A program made the translations under genes and the position numbers. Below, piece after piece: positions 37,527-44,750 of a DNA stretch of 56,653 nucleotides; position 1 is the stretch's first letter; each line of letters opens with the position of its first letter. The notes beneath the pieces are model-generated. The model worked only from the letters and a program-made list of their open reading frames with translations. It did no database searches and was not told the DNA's origin. The stretch comes from Lachnospiraceae bacterium UBA7076 (GTDB taxonomy: Bacteria; Bacillota; Clostridia; Lachnospirales; Lachnospiraceae): the NCBI GenBank assembly GCA_002493625.1, contig DKZK01000035.1, positions 1 to 56,653 on the forward strand. The letters are read 5' to 3'.

Positions 37527-37555
37527 ATTATAATAAGTTATCATATCAAGTTTAA
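37527..37555 (-). promoter_or_regulatory. Possible promoter/operator of the Xre gene
   Basis: On the - strand TTAAAC, a 17-base spacer and TATAAT lie before the Xre start. The block around it (TTGATATGATA on the - strand) is conserved in the deleted copy near 41609-41620, which suggests a regulatory role, perhaps autoregulation. Confidence 0.35.
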
Positions 37556-37623
37556 GTTGCTTCATGAACAATATTACGTAGGATAAATCTGTATAATAAG
37601 AATAGATTTTGAGGGGTACAGCA

Positions 37624-37668
37624 ATGGGCGAGTATATACTGAATGAACGGAACATTTCGGTCAAATAA
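37624..37668 (+). CDS. Very short open frame with a good ribosome site (14 residues), function unknown
   Basis: ATG 37624 follows GAGGGG with 7-base spacing and reads MGEYILNERNISVK before TAA. It faces away from the Xre gene, as expected of a divergent target gene that has been cut off. It could be the stump of such a gene left where the island was inserted, or a leader peptide. Confidence 0.3.
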   Translation: MGEYILNERNISVK

Positions 37669-37711
37669 AATTATTCTGCTATATATTGAAAAAAATGCTT
37701 TTTTTATGCTA

Positions 37712-37742
37712 AAACGACAAAAAAATACAAAATATGTCGTTT
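37712..37742. promoter_or_regulatory. Inverted repeat upstream of the island promoter
   Basis: AAACGACA (37712-37719) and TGTCGTTT (37735-37742) are perfect inverted arms of 8 bases with a 15-base loop. They end 12 bases before the predicted -35 of the island's first gene, so an operator is plausible. No T-run follows that would make it a normal terminator. Confidence 0.4.
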
Positions 37743-37754
37743 GACGTTAATTTA

Positions 37755-37783
37755 TTGAATAATAAAAAATAGAATTTTATAAT
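37755..37783 (+). promoter_or_regulatory. Predicted promoter of the 2TM/coiled-coil gene
   Basis: TTGAAT (37755-37760), 17-base spacer, TATAAT (37778-37783), 47 bases before ATG 37831. The 336-base region between the Xre start and this gene otherwise holds the short open frame and the inverted repeat listed separately. Confidence 0.5.
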
Positions 37784-37830
37784 TCTTGTAAGTGGTTTCG
37801 CAATTGCTTAATTATTAAGAGGAGGAGATT

Positions 37831-39531
37831 ATGAAAATGGAAGAAAATAGTGAGAAAGAAACCAGTGAGAAAGAAACCGGTGAGCCAAAAACCGGTGAGC
37901 AAGAAAATAATAAGTACAAATTTTATAAAAAAATTATTATAATACTTATTCTTGCATGTCCTATTACTATACTTATTGGTTTTGCGACTTTAGATGAGGA
38001 GAAAGCTTGTGCATATTCAGAAGCATCATTACTGGCAACAGGAATTGCAATTATTGGAGTTGCAATAACTGTATGGACAGGCTTAAATATTGCTAATTCA
38101 GTAAACAAAAAAGATCTGGAAAAGCTGCAGGATGGCATCAAGGAACAATCAGATAACCTGGATGAGTTAAAAAATGACACCGCAAAACAATCAGATGAAG
38201 TGAAAGAAATGAATATCAAAATGGCAGGGGTGCAAAATGATTATTATTCATCCTTTTTACAAGAATTGTTAAAGACAGAAATAGATGCCGGTTCTTTATA
38301 TTTGTATGGGAAATTTAATGTTTTTTTTAGGGACAGAAAAAGTAATATAGTAAAAATTCCGTTGCTTATGGAAATTGAAAAGAATTTTGCGGAAGTTTAT
38401 TTGTTACATAATAATGCTAATGATGCAGATGAATTATTGATATCAAAAGCAAATAACGGATTGGAAAAAATACAGGAATATGAATCAAAGGAACAAGTTG
38501 AGGGATTAGTAAAGAAGTATTTGAATTATAGAAAAGGTGAATTTAATTACTATAAAGGTTATTGTGAGAAATCAACAGAAGAAGCATATAATATTCTGAG
38601 CGATGCCGCAGAAGCATTTTTTGATTTTGCAAAAGCATTTGTTACACAGTTTGAATTTAATGAAGATGAATATAATATAATTCCGGATTATACGGGGAAT
38701 TCTGTTGAAATGTTATGTTATTTGGCAGGCTCTATTGGAGATTCGTATAGTCAAATAGCGTTTATTTGTAATAAGTGGGAAGTGTTTCAGACAAAAAGAG
38801 GGCGTGTTAAAAAGAAAGATATTATCACGTGTGCCAAAAAGGCAATTTATTTTTGTGGATGCGCTGCCAAGTGGAGCAAAAATACGTCATGTGAAAATGA
38901 AGTTTACTTTAGAAATCTGGGGGTTGCATATGAAAGATTGGATAGATTAAATGAAACACAACCCTCTTTTGAACATAAAGAACAAATTATGGAAAATTAT
39001 AAATATGCATTTAAGATAATGCATAATGACAGTAGTATGTTTGAGGAAAGAATACAAAAAATTTATCATACAACATTATCTTATTTTGAAAGAATTTTCA
39101 AACATGCTTTTTCAGAATTTGATAATGGATGTTTAAAATATACATCAGCAGAGCGCGATTCAGTCTTGGATAATGCGGAAGAACTAGATGAATACAGGGA
39201 TGAAATTGCAAAAATGATTTTTGAAATAAAAGAGCAAGGCAACGATGCCATAGATGCAAAACTGCTAAATGAGTATGTGACAATTGCCCGTTCCGGCGTA
39301 GAACATAATCCACATTATCCATTGCGGATTTCTCTTTTGGGACTTGCTTATACATATGTAATATTTTTATTAAAGGCTGATAATGCATCGGCAAGGCAAG
39401 TATTTTTAAAACCGGTGGAATACTATATGGCAGAAATTGAGAAGTTAATCTCTTATTTGGATATTGTTGAATGGGATGATGATTACGCTAATGAGCTTCA
39501 ACTGCGATATAAGGGTATAATGGAAATATAG
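37831..39531 (+). CDS. Two-helix membrane protein with coiled coil and helical-repeat-like C-terminus, function unknown
   Basis: 566 residues. Residues 7-26 are a charged low-complexity stretch encoded by a 15-base tandem repeat. Helices lie at about 34-53 (KIIIILILACPITILIGFAT) and 66-86 (LLATGIAIIGVAITVWTGL). A coiled coil follows at about 92-140 (LEKLQDGIKEQSDNLDELKN). The rest (140-566) is all-helical with TPR-like spacing (GEFNYYKGYCEKSTEEAYN, RNLGVAYERLD) but no motif I can name. GGAGGAG precedes ATG 37831. I do not recognise the family. It lies in a three-gene island with an HD phosphohydrolase and a YwgA-like protein; a sensor or effector role is a guess from that context. Confidence 0.55.
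   Translation: MKMEENSEKETSEKETGEPKTGEQENNKYKFYKKIIIILILACPITILIGFATLDEEKACAYSEASLLATGIAIIGVAITVWTGLNIANSVNKKDLEKLQDGIKEQSDNLDELKNDTAKQSDEVKEMNIKMAGVQNDYYSSFLQELLKTEIDAGSLYLYGKFNVFFRDRKSNIVKIPLLMEIEKNFAEVYLLHNNANDADELLISKANNGLEKIQEYESKEQVEGLVKKYLNYRKGEFNYYKGYCEKSTEEAYNILSDAAEAFFDFAKAFVTQFEFNEDEYNIIPDYTGNSVEMLCYLAGSIGDSYSQIAFICNKWEVFQTKRGRVKKKDIITCAKKAIYFCGCAAKWSKNTSCENEVYFRNLGVAYERLDRLNETQPSFEHKEQIMENYKYAFKIMHNDSSMFEERIQKIYHTTLSYFERIFKHAFSEFDNGCLKYTSAERDSVLDNAEELDEYRDEIAKMIFEIKEQGNDAIDAKLLNEYVTIARSGVEHNPHYPLRISLLGLAYTYVIFLLKADNASARQVFLKPVEYYMAEIEKLISYLDIVEWDDDYANELQLRYKGIMEI
37849..37908 (+). repeat. Four 15-base tandem repeats in the N-terminal coding region
   Basis: AGTGAGAAAGAAACC twice (37849-37863, 37864-37878), then GGTGAGCCAAAAACC (37879-37893) and GGTGAGCAAGAAAAT (37894-37908). 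The unit is in frame (S/G-E-K/P/Q-E/K-T/N type), so copy-number change would lengthen the charged tail without breaking the gene. Confidence 0.7.
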
Positions 39532-39583
39532 TATGTCACTTTTGTCATAGACTAAATACAGAAACATAGGGGAATAAATCACA

Positions 39584-39612
39584 TTGACAATAAATTAAAA
39601 TATGTTTATAAT
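39584..39612 (+). promoter_or_regulatory. Consensus sigma-A promoter of the HD/YwgA pair
   Basis: TTGACA (39584-39589), exactly 17 bases, TATAAT (39607-39612): a perfect consensus, the strongest promoter seen in the window. It lies 45 bases before the HD gene start, so the HD/YwgA pair can be expressed without the upstream 2TM gene. Confidence 0.7.
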
Positions 39613-39656
39613 AATGCTAGACAGAACAAATGTTCTTGATAAAAAGGGGTGATAAG

Positions 39657-40946
39657 TTGAAAAACGATAAATTCCGGGATCCGATTCATGGCTTTATTGA
39701 AGTAAGAAGCGGTGAATTGAAAATTATAAATTCCGGGCCATTCCAAAGGCTTAGATACATAAAGCAGCTTGCCATGACATATTATGTTTTTCATGGAGCT
39801 GAACACACACGTTTTGAACACTCGTTAGGGGTTATGCACCTTGTAACCAGAGCATTTAATTCTGCCATACAAGGTTTTGAAGATAAGTTCCCTGAATCTA
39901 AGCGTGTATGGTATGAGCAATTGCTGAGGCTGATAGCGCTTGTACACGATATTGGTCATGCACCGTTTTCTCATGCATCGGAAAAACTTTTTTCCGATGG
40001 GATGGAGCATGAGGATTATACTGTTAAGATTATTAATGAAACGGAAATTGCGGACATTATATGTGAAATAGGCAAAGAATTTGTAAGTAAGTATGGCGAG
40101 GATTATAATATAACACCTAAGCTGTTGTGTGATATTTACATGGGGAGGGATGCGGGCCCTAACTCAGAATTTATGTTTCTGAAAAGTTTTATGGACAGTG
40201 AATTGGATTGTGATAAGATGGATTACTTGCTGCGTGATTCTTATTATTGCGGGGTAAAATATGGTGTTTATGATATTGAGCGTTTAATCTCCTCATTCAC
40301 AATTTATTTTAAGGATGAGTGCCCGCGGCTTGCAATTCAAAACGGAGGTGTTCAGGCATTTGAGGAATTTGTTTTAGCCAGATATTTTATGTTTATACAG
40401 GTATATTTCCATAGAACCCGGAGATATTTTGATATTATGCTTGTAAGAGCATTACAGACCGTTTTACCGGATGGCGTATATCCGGTAAATACAGAGGAAT
40501 ATTTGAAATGGGATGACTGCAAAGTAATACAGGTGTTAAAGGAAAATGTCGAAGATGAGGCATGCAGAAATATTATATCCCGAATTGTATACCCAAGGGT
40601 CTGTTACACAAAAACACATCCGGCTGAAGCTGACAAGAGAGAATTTCAAAGAAATTATGTCGGATTATCAGAAAAAGTGGGTAAAGAAAATCTGATTGTG
40701 GATAAATCAGCGGGTAAAATGCCGCATAAAATTCCTAAAAGGGTTGAGTTTTCCGACGAAAAGGCTATAATAATTTATGATGAAAAAACCAGCAGGGTAA
40801 CAACCATTTCTGAAGAATCGGAAATTATCAATGCCCTGTCGCAAAAAATTGATATAATGAGAATATACTGTGCTCCCAATGTTGCAGGAAAAGCGTTTGA
40901 ATACATGAAGGACGTTAATAATAGTATTATGGAGGACGAACTATGA
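39657..40946 (+). CDS. HD-domain phosphohydrolase (dGTPase/SAMHD1/YwfO-like)
   Basis: 429 residues. Opens with FRDPIHGFIEV as in YwfO-type proteins. Metal ligands: His 55 in HTRFEHSLGVMHL, His 97-Asp 98 in LVHDIGHAPFSH, and a late Asp in ELDCDKMDYLLRDS. These are the residues of dNTP triphosphohydrolases and related HD enzymes. Start TTG 39657 has GGGGTG upstream; ATG 39630 lacks a site. It overlaps the YwgA-like gene by 4 bases. The HD enzyme probably cuts a nucleotide; the substrate cannot be read from sequence. Confidence 0.85.
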   Translation: MKNDKFRDPIHGFIEVRSGELKIINSGPFQRLRYIKQLAMTYYVFHGAEHTRFEHSLGVMHLVTRAFNSAIQGFEDKFPESKRVWYEQLLRLIALVHDIGHAPFSHASEKLFSDGMEHEDYTVKIINETEIADIICEIGKEFVSKYGEDYNITPKLLCDIYMGRDAGPNSEFMFLKSFMDSELDCDKMDYLLRDSYYCGVKYGVYDIERLISSFTIYFKDECPRLAIQNGGVQAFEEFVLARYFMFIQVYFHRTRRYFDIMLVRALQTVLPDGVYPVNTEEYLKWDDCKVIQVLKENVEDEACRNIISRIVYPRVCYTKTHPAEADKREFQRNYVGLSEKVGKENLIVDKSAGKMPHKIPKRVEFSDEKAIIIYDEKTSRVTTISEESEIINALSQKIDIMRIYCAPNVAGKAFEYMKDVNNSIMEDEL

Positions 40947-41452
40947 AATATGAAAAACATGCGTATCTTTTCGAATTGATTTGCAGCAGATTTGATGGCG
41001 CTGAGCTTGGAAAAAAGGCTGCTCAAAAGCTGTTTTACTTTTTTGAAAGGGACGGCATAACACTTAACCTTCGTTATGGTATACATTATTATGGACCTTA
41101 CAGTGAGAAATTAGATAATATTATGTATTATCTTGAAAGTGAAAATGTAATAGACATTGACGACAGTGGAAGGACGCATGTAATAAGTAAAGGAAATGCC
41201 CGGATATCGCATAATATCCTGTCAGATGCTGATAAAAGGTGCGCCATACAGGTAATAGACCGGTTTGCACATAGAAGTCCCAGGGAATTAGAGGCGCTTG
41301 CCACTATGGATTATGTTGCGCATAACCTTGTTTATGAACCTGTCAGTAAGGAAAAAATTATAAATAAATTTAAGGAAATTAAGGGAACAAAATTTGATGA
41401 AGTAACGATTGAAAATACTTTTGAAGAATTAACTAAATTTAATTATGTGTAG
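40943..41452 (+). CDS. YwgA-like protein (distantly resembling DUF4065/SocA proteins)
   Basis: 169 residues. An N-terminal stretch AHLFELICSRFDG-type helix, then GKKAAQKLFYFFERDG and RYGIHYYGPYSEKLDNIMYYL; the YGPYS motif is the hallmark of YwgA and is shared with the SocA/Panacea (DUF4065) fold. In Bacillus subtilis ywgA neighbours ywfO, an HD phosphohydrolase, so the pair seen here is a conserved association. ATG 40943 overlaps the HD stop (ATGA), which indicates coupling. It may act as a partner or regulator of the HD enzyme; unproven. Confidence 0.65.
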   Translation: MKYEKHAYLFELICSRFDGAELGKKAAQKLFYFFERDGITLNLRYGIHYYGPYSEKLDNIMYYLESENVIDIDDSGRTHVISKGNARISHNILSDADKRCAIQVIDRFAHRSPRELEALATMDYVAHNLVYEPVSKEKIINKFKEIKGTKFDEVTIENTFEELTKFNYV

Positions 41453-41494
41453 TCCGCAACCACTTAGGACTATCCCAAAGTGTGTTGGTTTTCC

Positions 41495-41522
41495 GGCGGT
41501 CTTAATTGACCGTCTTATTTAT
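41495..41522 (+). terminator. Predicted rho-independent terminator after the YwgA-like gene
   Basis: GGCGGTC (41495-41501) pairs with GACCGTC (41508-41514), with one G-T pair and a 6-base loop, followed by TTATTTATT. It lies 43 bases after the YwgA-like stop. Confidence 0.5.
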
Positions 41523-41560
41523 TACAACTGTAATCATTTGGATTATAGCCTCCGATGCGG

Positions 41561-41690
41561 TCATTTCTGATTTTCCTGTCGCTCAATCAGTAAGAAAATA
41601 TTGTAATATATCATATCAATTTTAATTCCCTCCCCCATGAACAAACATATAAAGAGTAAATCTGTTACAGCTAAATAATAAGTAAAAAGA
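41561..41690 (-). pseudogene. Deleted second copy of the Xre-regulator locus
   Basis: On the - strand the frame ends LIERQENQK then TGA (stop at 41561-41563), matching LIERQENRK at the end of the Xre gene. At 41606-41680 the + strand carries TCATATCAA, CATGAACA and TAAATCTGT in the same order and spacing as in 37540-37590. The helix-turn-helix coding part is missing. The two copies lie in the same orientation on either side of the 37.6-41.5 kb island. The rest of the 441-base gap holds the terminator and the promoter listed separately. Confidence 0.55.
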
Positions 41691-41816
41691 GAGTAATTCT
41701 TTTTATTAATTGTATATAAAAATGTTCTGGTGTTGTGTTTGATAAACGCAAAAAAGTGTAAGAACGGATGTGTATGTGAGTATGCTGATTTAGACTGTAT
41801 TCGGCAGAAACGGCTC

Positions 41817-41845
41817 TTGTCCTGCATACCATTTTAGTTTATAAT
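41817..41845 (+). promoter_or_regulatory. Predicted promoter of the winged-helix-like gene
   Basis: TTGTCC (41817-41822), 17-base spacer, TATAAT (41840-41845), 48 bases before ATG 41894. Confidence 0.45.
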
Positions 41846-41893
41846 ATTAAATATAAGTGCATATAAAAAATTACACAAGGAAAAAAACTACAT

Positions 41894-42856
41894 ATGAAAA
41901 AATACTTAGAAAAATGCCTTGAAAAACCGATAAAAATGTCAGTATATCCGGATTGTGAGGAATTGTCACGAGCCTTTGAGGATATTTATGATTTTTACAT
42001 AATTAAAACGGACGGTCTTGAATGGCTGATTGCCGAACCGTTAATGGCTTTTTCCCTGAGATTTATGAGAAAACATCAGAGGCTTATGAAACAGATTTCG
42101 GGTATGGAGTGTGCATTATATTTTAAAAAACAAAGCCTTTATATAAGGAATACGATGGTGGAGGAAGGGATACCTTTTATTATTTGGGACAAAATGGTTT
42201 TCCTTCCTTTTTTGAATGTATTAGTATATATGAGGGCGGATAAAGCACTCAGGCCTGTTGGGGAAATAGCATTCCTTACTCAAAAGCTGCTGCTTTTGGC
42301 TTTATATGAAAATTGGCAGAATATAACTGTTCAGGAAATTGCAAAGATACTTAATGTAACAATTGTAGCAGTGCGTAAATGTTTTGATGAAATACAGTAT
42401 TTAAAGCTTCCGATTATTCAGGAGGTTGGAAGGTCACGATTACTTTCAATTGATGCTGTACCAAAGAAAATGTGGATTATGCTTGAACCAATATTCAGGA
42501 ATCCCGTTATTAAAACGTATAAGCTTGTTGAGGACATTTCTGCAGACATAAAAGCAGGCATGTCTGCAATATGTGAATACTCCGGTTTGCAGGATAATCC
42601 GTATCCTACATATGCAGTTACCAAGCGGGATTTGCAGAGGTTTCAGATTAAAACAAGGGAGCAGGCTCTTTCTGAGGATGAAATTGGATGTGTTGTTTAT
42701 GAGCTTGGATATTGTATAGATTTTAAGGGAAAAGGCGTCGTTGACCCTTTGACTGTTTATATGTCTATGAGTGAGGAACAAAAACAGGATAATAAAATAA
42801 AGTTATATATAGATAAAATGCTCAATGAACAGGTATGGCAGGATTGCGGGAGGTAA
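41894..42856 (+). CDS. Putative MarR-like / winged-helix DNA-binding protein, function unknown
   Basis: 320 residues, no membrane segment. Residues about 140-195 (YENWQNITVQEIAKILNVT followed by VRKCFDEIQYLKL and EVGRSRLLSID) look like a winged helix. The N-terminal ~130 and C-terminal ~100 residues are not recognised; CEYSGLQDNPYPTYAV is a motif I remember from hypothetical proteins of related clostridia. A regulator is likely from the fold alone; neither target nor partner is clear. ACAAGGAAA lies before ATG 41894. Confidence 0.5.
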   Translation: MKKYLEKCLEKPIKMSVYPDCEELSRAFEDIYDFYIIKTDGLEWLIAEPLMAFSLRFMRKHQRLMKQISGMECALYFKKQSLYIRNTMVEEGIPFIIWDKMVFLPFLNVLVYMRADKALRPVGEIAFLTQKLLLLALYENWQNITVQEIAKILNVTIVAVRKCFDEIQYLKLPIIQEVGRSRLLSIDAVPKKMWIMLEPIFRNPVIKTYKLVEDISADIKAGMSAICEYSGLQDNPYPTYAVTKRDLQRFQIKTREQALSEDEIGCVVYELGYCIDFKGKGVVDPLTVYMSMSEEQKQDNKIKLYIDKMLNEQVWQDCGR

Positions 42857-42861
42857 ATACT

Positions 42862-42997
42862 ATGAGAAAAAAATTTTAAGGCGTCTGATTATAAAAACAG
42901 GTATGCAGATTTAAGAAATGCATTCGGAAACGATTTGACAAAATATTATTTTTATTATATTAATTATGGTGTACGTGAAGGTCGAAACGGCAAGTAA
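42862..42997 (+). pseudogene. Short YADLRNAFG-repeat gene or remnant, broken at an A7 run
   Basis: ATG 42862 with GGGAGG 8 bases upstream reads MRKKF and stops because of seven As (42867-42873). With six As it would read MRKNFKASDYKNRYADLRNA and on through FGNDLTKYYFYYINYGVREG to a TAA at 42995-42997, 44 residues in all. The YADL..AFGND...YY..YI.YG..EGR motif is a known repeat of clostridial surface proteins. As a single repeat it is either a remnant of a larger protein or a tiny gene off by one base. Confidence 0.5.
42935..42963 (+). promoter_or_regulatory. Possible promoter of the second glycan locus
   Basis: TTGACA (42935-42940), 17-base spacer, TATTAA (42958-42963), 62 bases before rfbC. 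It overlaps the broken repeat gene, so the match could be chance in AT-rich DNA. Confidence 0.4.
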
Positions 42998-43024
42998 AAA
43001 TATTTATTAAGAAAGGCGGACAAA

Positions 43025-43609
43025 ATGAACGGTAAAACAGAAAAATTCGGAAAAATAACGGTTGAAACATGTGATATAGAAGGGCTTAAGGTAATTACGC
43101 CATCGGTGTTCGGTGATGAGCGCGGATATTTCATGGAGACATATCAGAAGCAGGATTTTCAGGCAGCAGGCATTGACGTGGATTTTGTGCAGGACAATCA
43201 GTCAAGCTCCAAGAAGGGTGTTTTAAGAGGACTGCATTTTCAGATTCATTATCCACAGGATAAGCTTGTGCGTGTGGTAAGCGGCGAAGTTTTTGACGTG
43301 GCAGTTGACCTCAGAGAAGGCTCGGAAACATTTGGAAAATGGTTTGGAGTTGTTCTTTCTGCCGAGAATAAAAAACAGTTTTTCATTCCAAAAAATTTTG
43401 CTCACGGCTTCATTGTTCTTTCCGAAAACGCAGAATTTACCTACAAATGCTCTGATTTTTATCACGCCAATGATGAGGGAGGACTTTTATGGAGTGACCC
43501 TGACATAGGTGTTGAGTGGCCCCTTCCTGACGGAATGACAAAGGATGAGCTTACCATATCCGACAAGGATAAAAAGTGGGGCGGAATAAAGGATTACAGG
43601 GAGGCATAA
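43025..43609 (+). CDS. rfbC: dTDP-4-dehydrorhamnose 3,5-epimerase
   Basis: 194 residues, cupin-fold RmlC family. Seen: VFGDERGYFMETYQKQDF, DNQSSSKKGVLRGLHFQ, KLVRVVSGEVFDVAVDLR, FAHGFIVLSE, and GLLWSDPDIGVEWPL. It epimerises C3 and C5 of dTDP-4-keto-6-deoxyglucose. No RfbA, RfbB or RfbD gene is in the window. The next gene is an aminotransferase, so the product could be aminated at C4 rather than reduced to rhamnose. AAAGGCGG precedes ATG 43025. Confidence 0.93.
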   Translation: MNGKTEKFGKITVETCDIEGLKVITPSVFGDERGYFMETYQKQDFQAAGIDVDFVQDNQSSSKKGVLRGLHFQIHYPQDKLVRVVSGEVFDVAVDLREGSETFGKWFGVVLSAENKKQFFIPKNFAHGFIVLSENAEFTYKCSDFYHANDEGGLLWSDPDIGVEWPLPDGMTKDELTISDKDKKWGGIKDYREA

Positions 43610-43610
43610 T

Positions 43611-44720
43611 ATGTCGCAAAACATTCTGGTAACAAGGTCCTCCATGCCTGATTTTGATGAGTACATTGATGAGATAAAGGGAATGTGGGATACACACTGG
43701 CTTACAAATATGGGGCCTGAGCATAATAAGCTTAAGGAACTGTTAAAGGATTATCTGGGTGTGCCTATGCTTGATTTGTTTACAAACGGGCATATGGCGC
43801 TGGAGCTTTCTTTGCAGGCTTTAAAGCTTCAGGGGGAGGTCATTACGACGCCTTTTACGTTTGCATCCACAACACATGCCATCGTAAGAAATGGGCTGGA
43901 GCCGGTTTTTTGCGATATAAATCCAGAGAATTTTACCATTGATGTTTCAAAGCTGGAGGACTTGATTACGGACAGAACCTGCGCTATAGTACCGGTGCAT
44001 GTCTATGGAAATGTCTGTGATATTGAAGCCATAGACAGCATAGCGAAAAAGTACGGATTGAAGGTTATTTATGATGCAGCCCATACATTCGGGGTCACAT
44101 ATAAAGGAAAAAGTACGGGTAACTATGGTGATGTATCCTGCTTTAGTTTTCATGCAACAAAGGTATTTCATACGATTGAAGGCGGAGCAGCATGCTTTGC
44201 CGACGATGAGTTCGGATTAGAGCTTTACAGATTGAAGAACTTTGGCATACGTGATGAGGAGACAGTGGACGGCATTGGCGCAAATGCCAAAATGAATGAA
44301 TTTTGCGCAGCAATGGGAATATGTAATTTACGGCACATTGATGAGGAAATTGTAAAACGAAGGCTTGTAGTTGAGAGGTATACGGAACGTCTTGGCAATG
44401 TTGCCGGCATTACACTGAATAGCATACAGCCTGATGTTGTGTCTAACTATGCATATTTTCCCGTTGTTTTTGATGAAAAGAGTTTTGGGGTGGGAAGGGA
44501 TGAGGTTTCCCGCACTCTGGCGCAGCACGGGATAGGCGCAAGAAAGTATTTCTACCCTATTACCAATACATTTGACTGCTTCAATGGAAGATATGATGCC
44601 GGTCTTACGCCCGTGGCGTTACATATAAGCAGGAGGGTTTTGACGCTGCCGCTTTATGCCGGGCTTTCCTTAGCCGATGTTGACAGGATATGTGATATCA
44701 TTATTTCATGTAAAATATAA
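43611..44720 (+). CDS. VioA-like DegT/DnrJ/EryC1 sugar aminotransferase
   Basis: 369 residues. LVTRSSMPDFDEY, WDTHWLTNMGP, LFTNGHMALELSLQAL, ITTPFTFASTTHAIV, VYDAAHTFGV-type loop, and SFHATKVFHTIEGG with the PLP lysine at 184. The N-terminal part resembles VioA (dTDP-4-amino-4,6-dideoxyglucose synthesis). It starts 1 base after rfbC. Whether it uses the RfbC product (an L-sugar) or the D-keto sugar cannot be decided here. Confidence 0.85.
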   Translation: MSQNILVTRSSMPDFDEYIDEIKGMWDTHWLTNMGPEHNKLKELLKDYLGVPMLDLFTNGHMALELSLQALKLQGEVITTPFTFASTTHAIVRNGLEPVFCDINPENFTIDVSKLEDLITDRTCAIVPVHVYGNVCDIEAIDSIAKKYGLKVIYDAAHTFGVTYKGKSTGNYGDVSCFSFHATKVFHTIEGGAACFADDEFGLELYRLKNFGIRDEETVDGIGANAKMNEFCAAMGICNLRHIDEEIVKRRLVVERYTERLGNVAGITLNSIQPDVVSNYAYFPVVFDEKSFGVGRDEVSRTLAQHGIGARKYFYPITNTFDCFNGRYDAGLTPVALHISRRVLTLPLYAGLSLADVDRICDIIISCKI

Positions 44721-44750
44721 GCTGGCATATCCGTCTGTTTGGAGAAAAAC

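Noticed and set aside
41561..41827. 88-codon - strand open frame taken as a gene
   Set aside because: Only its last nine codons resemble a protein (the Xre tail); the rest is translated intergenic DNA, so it is listed as a remnant.
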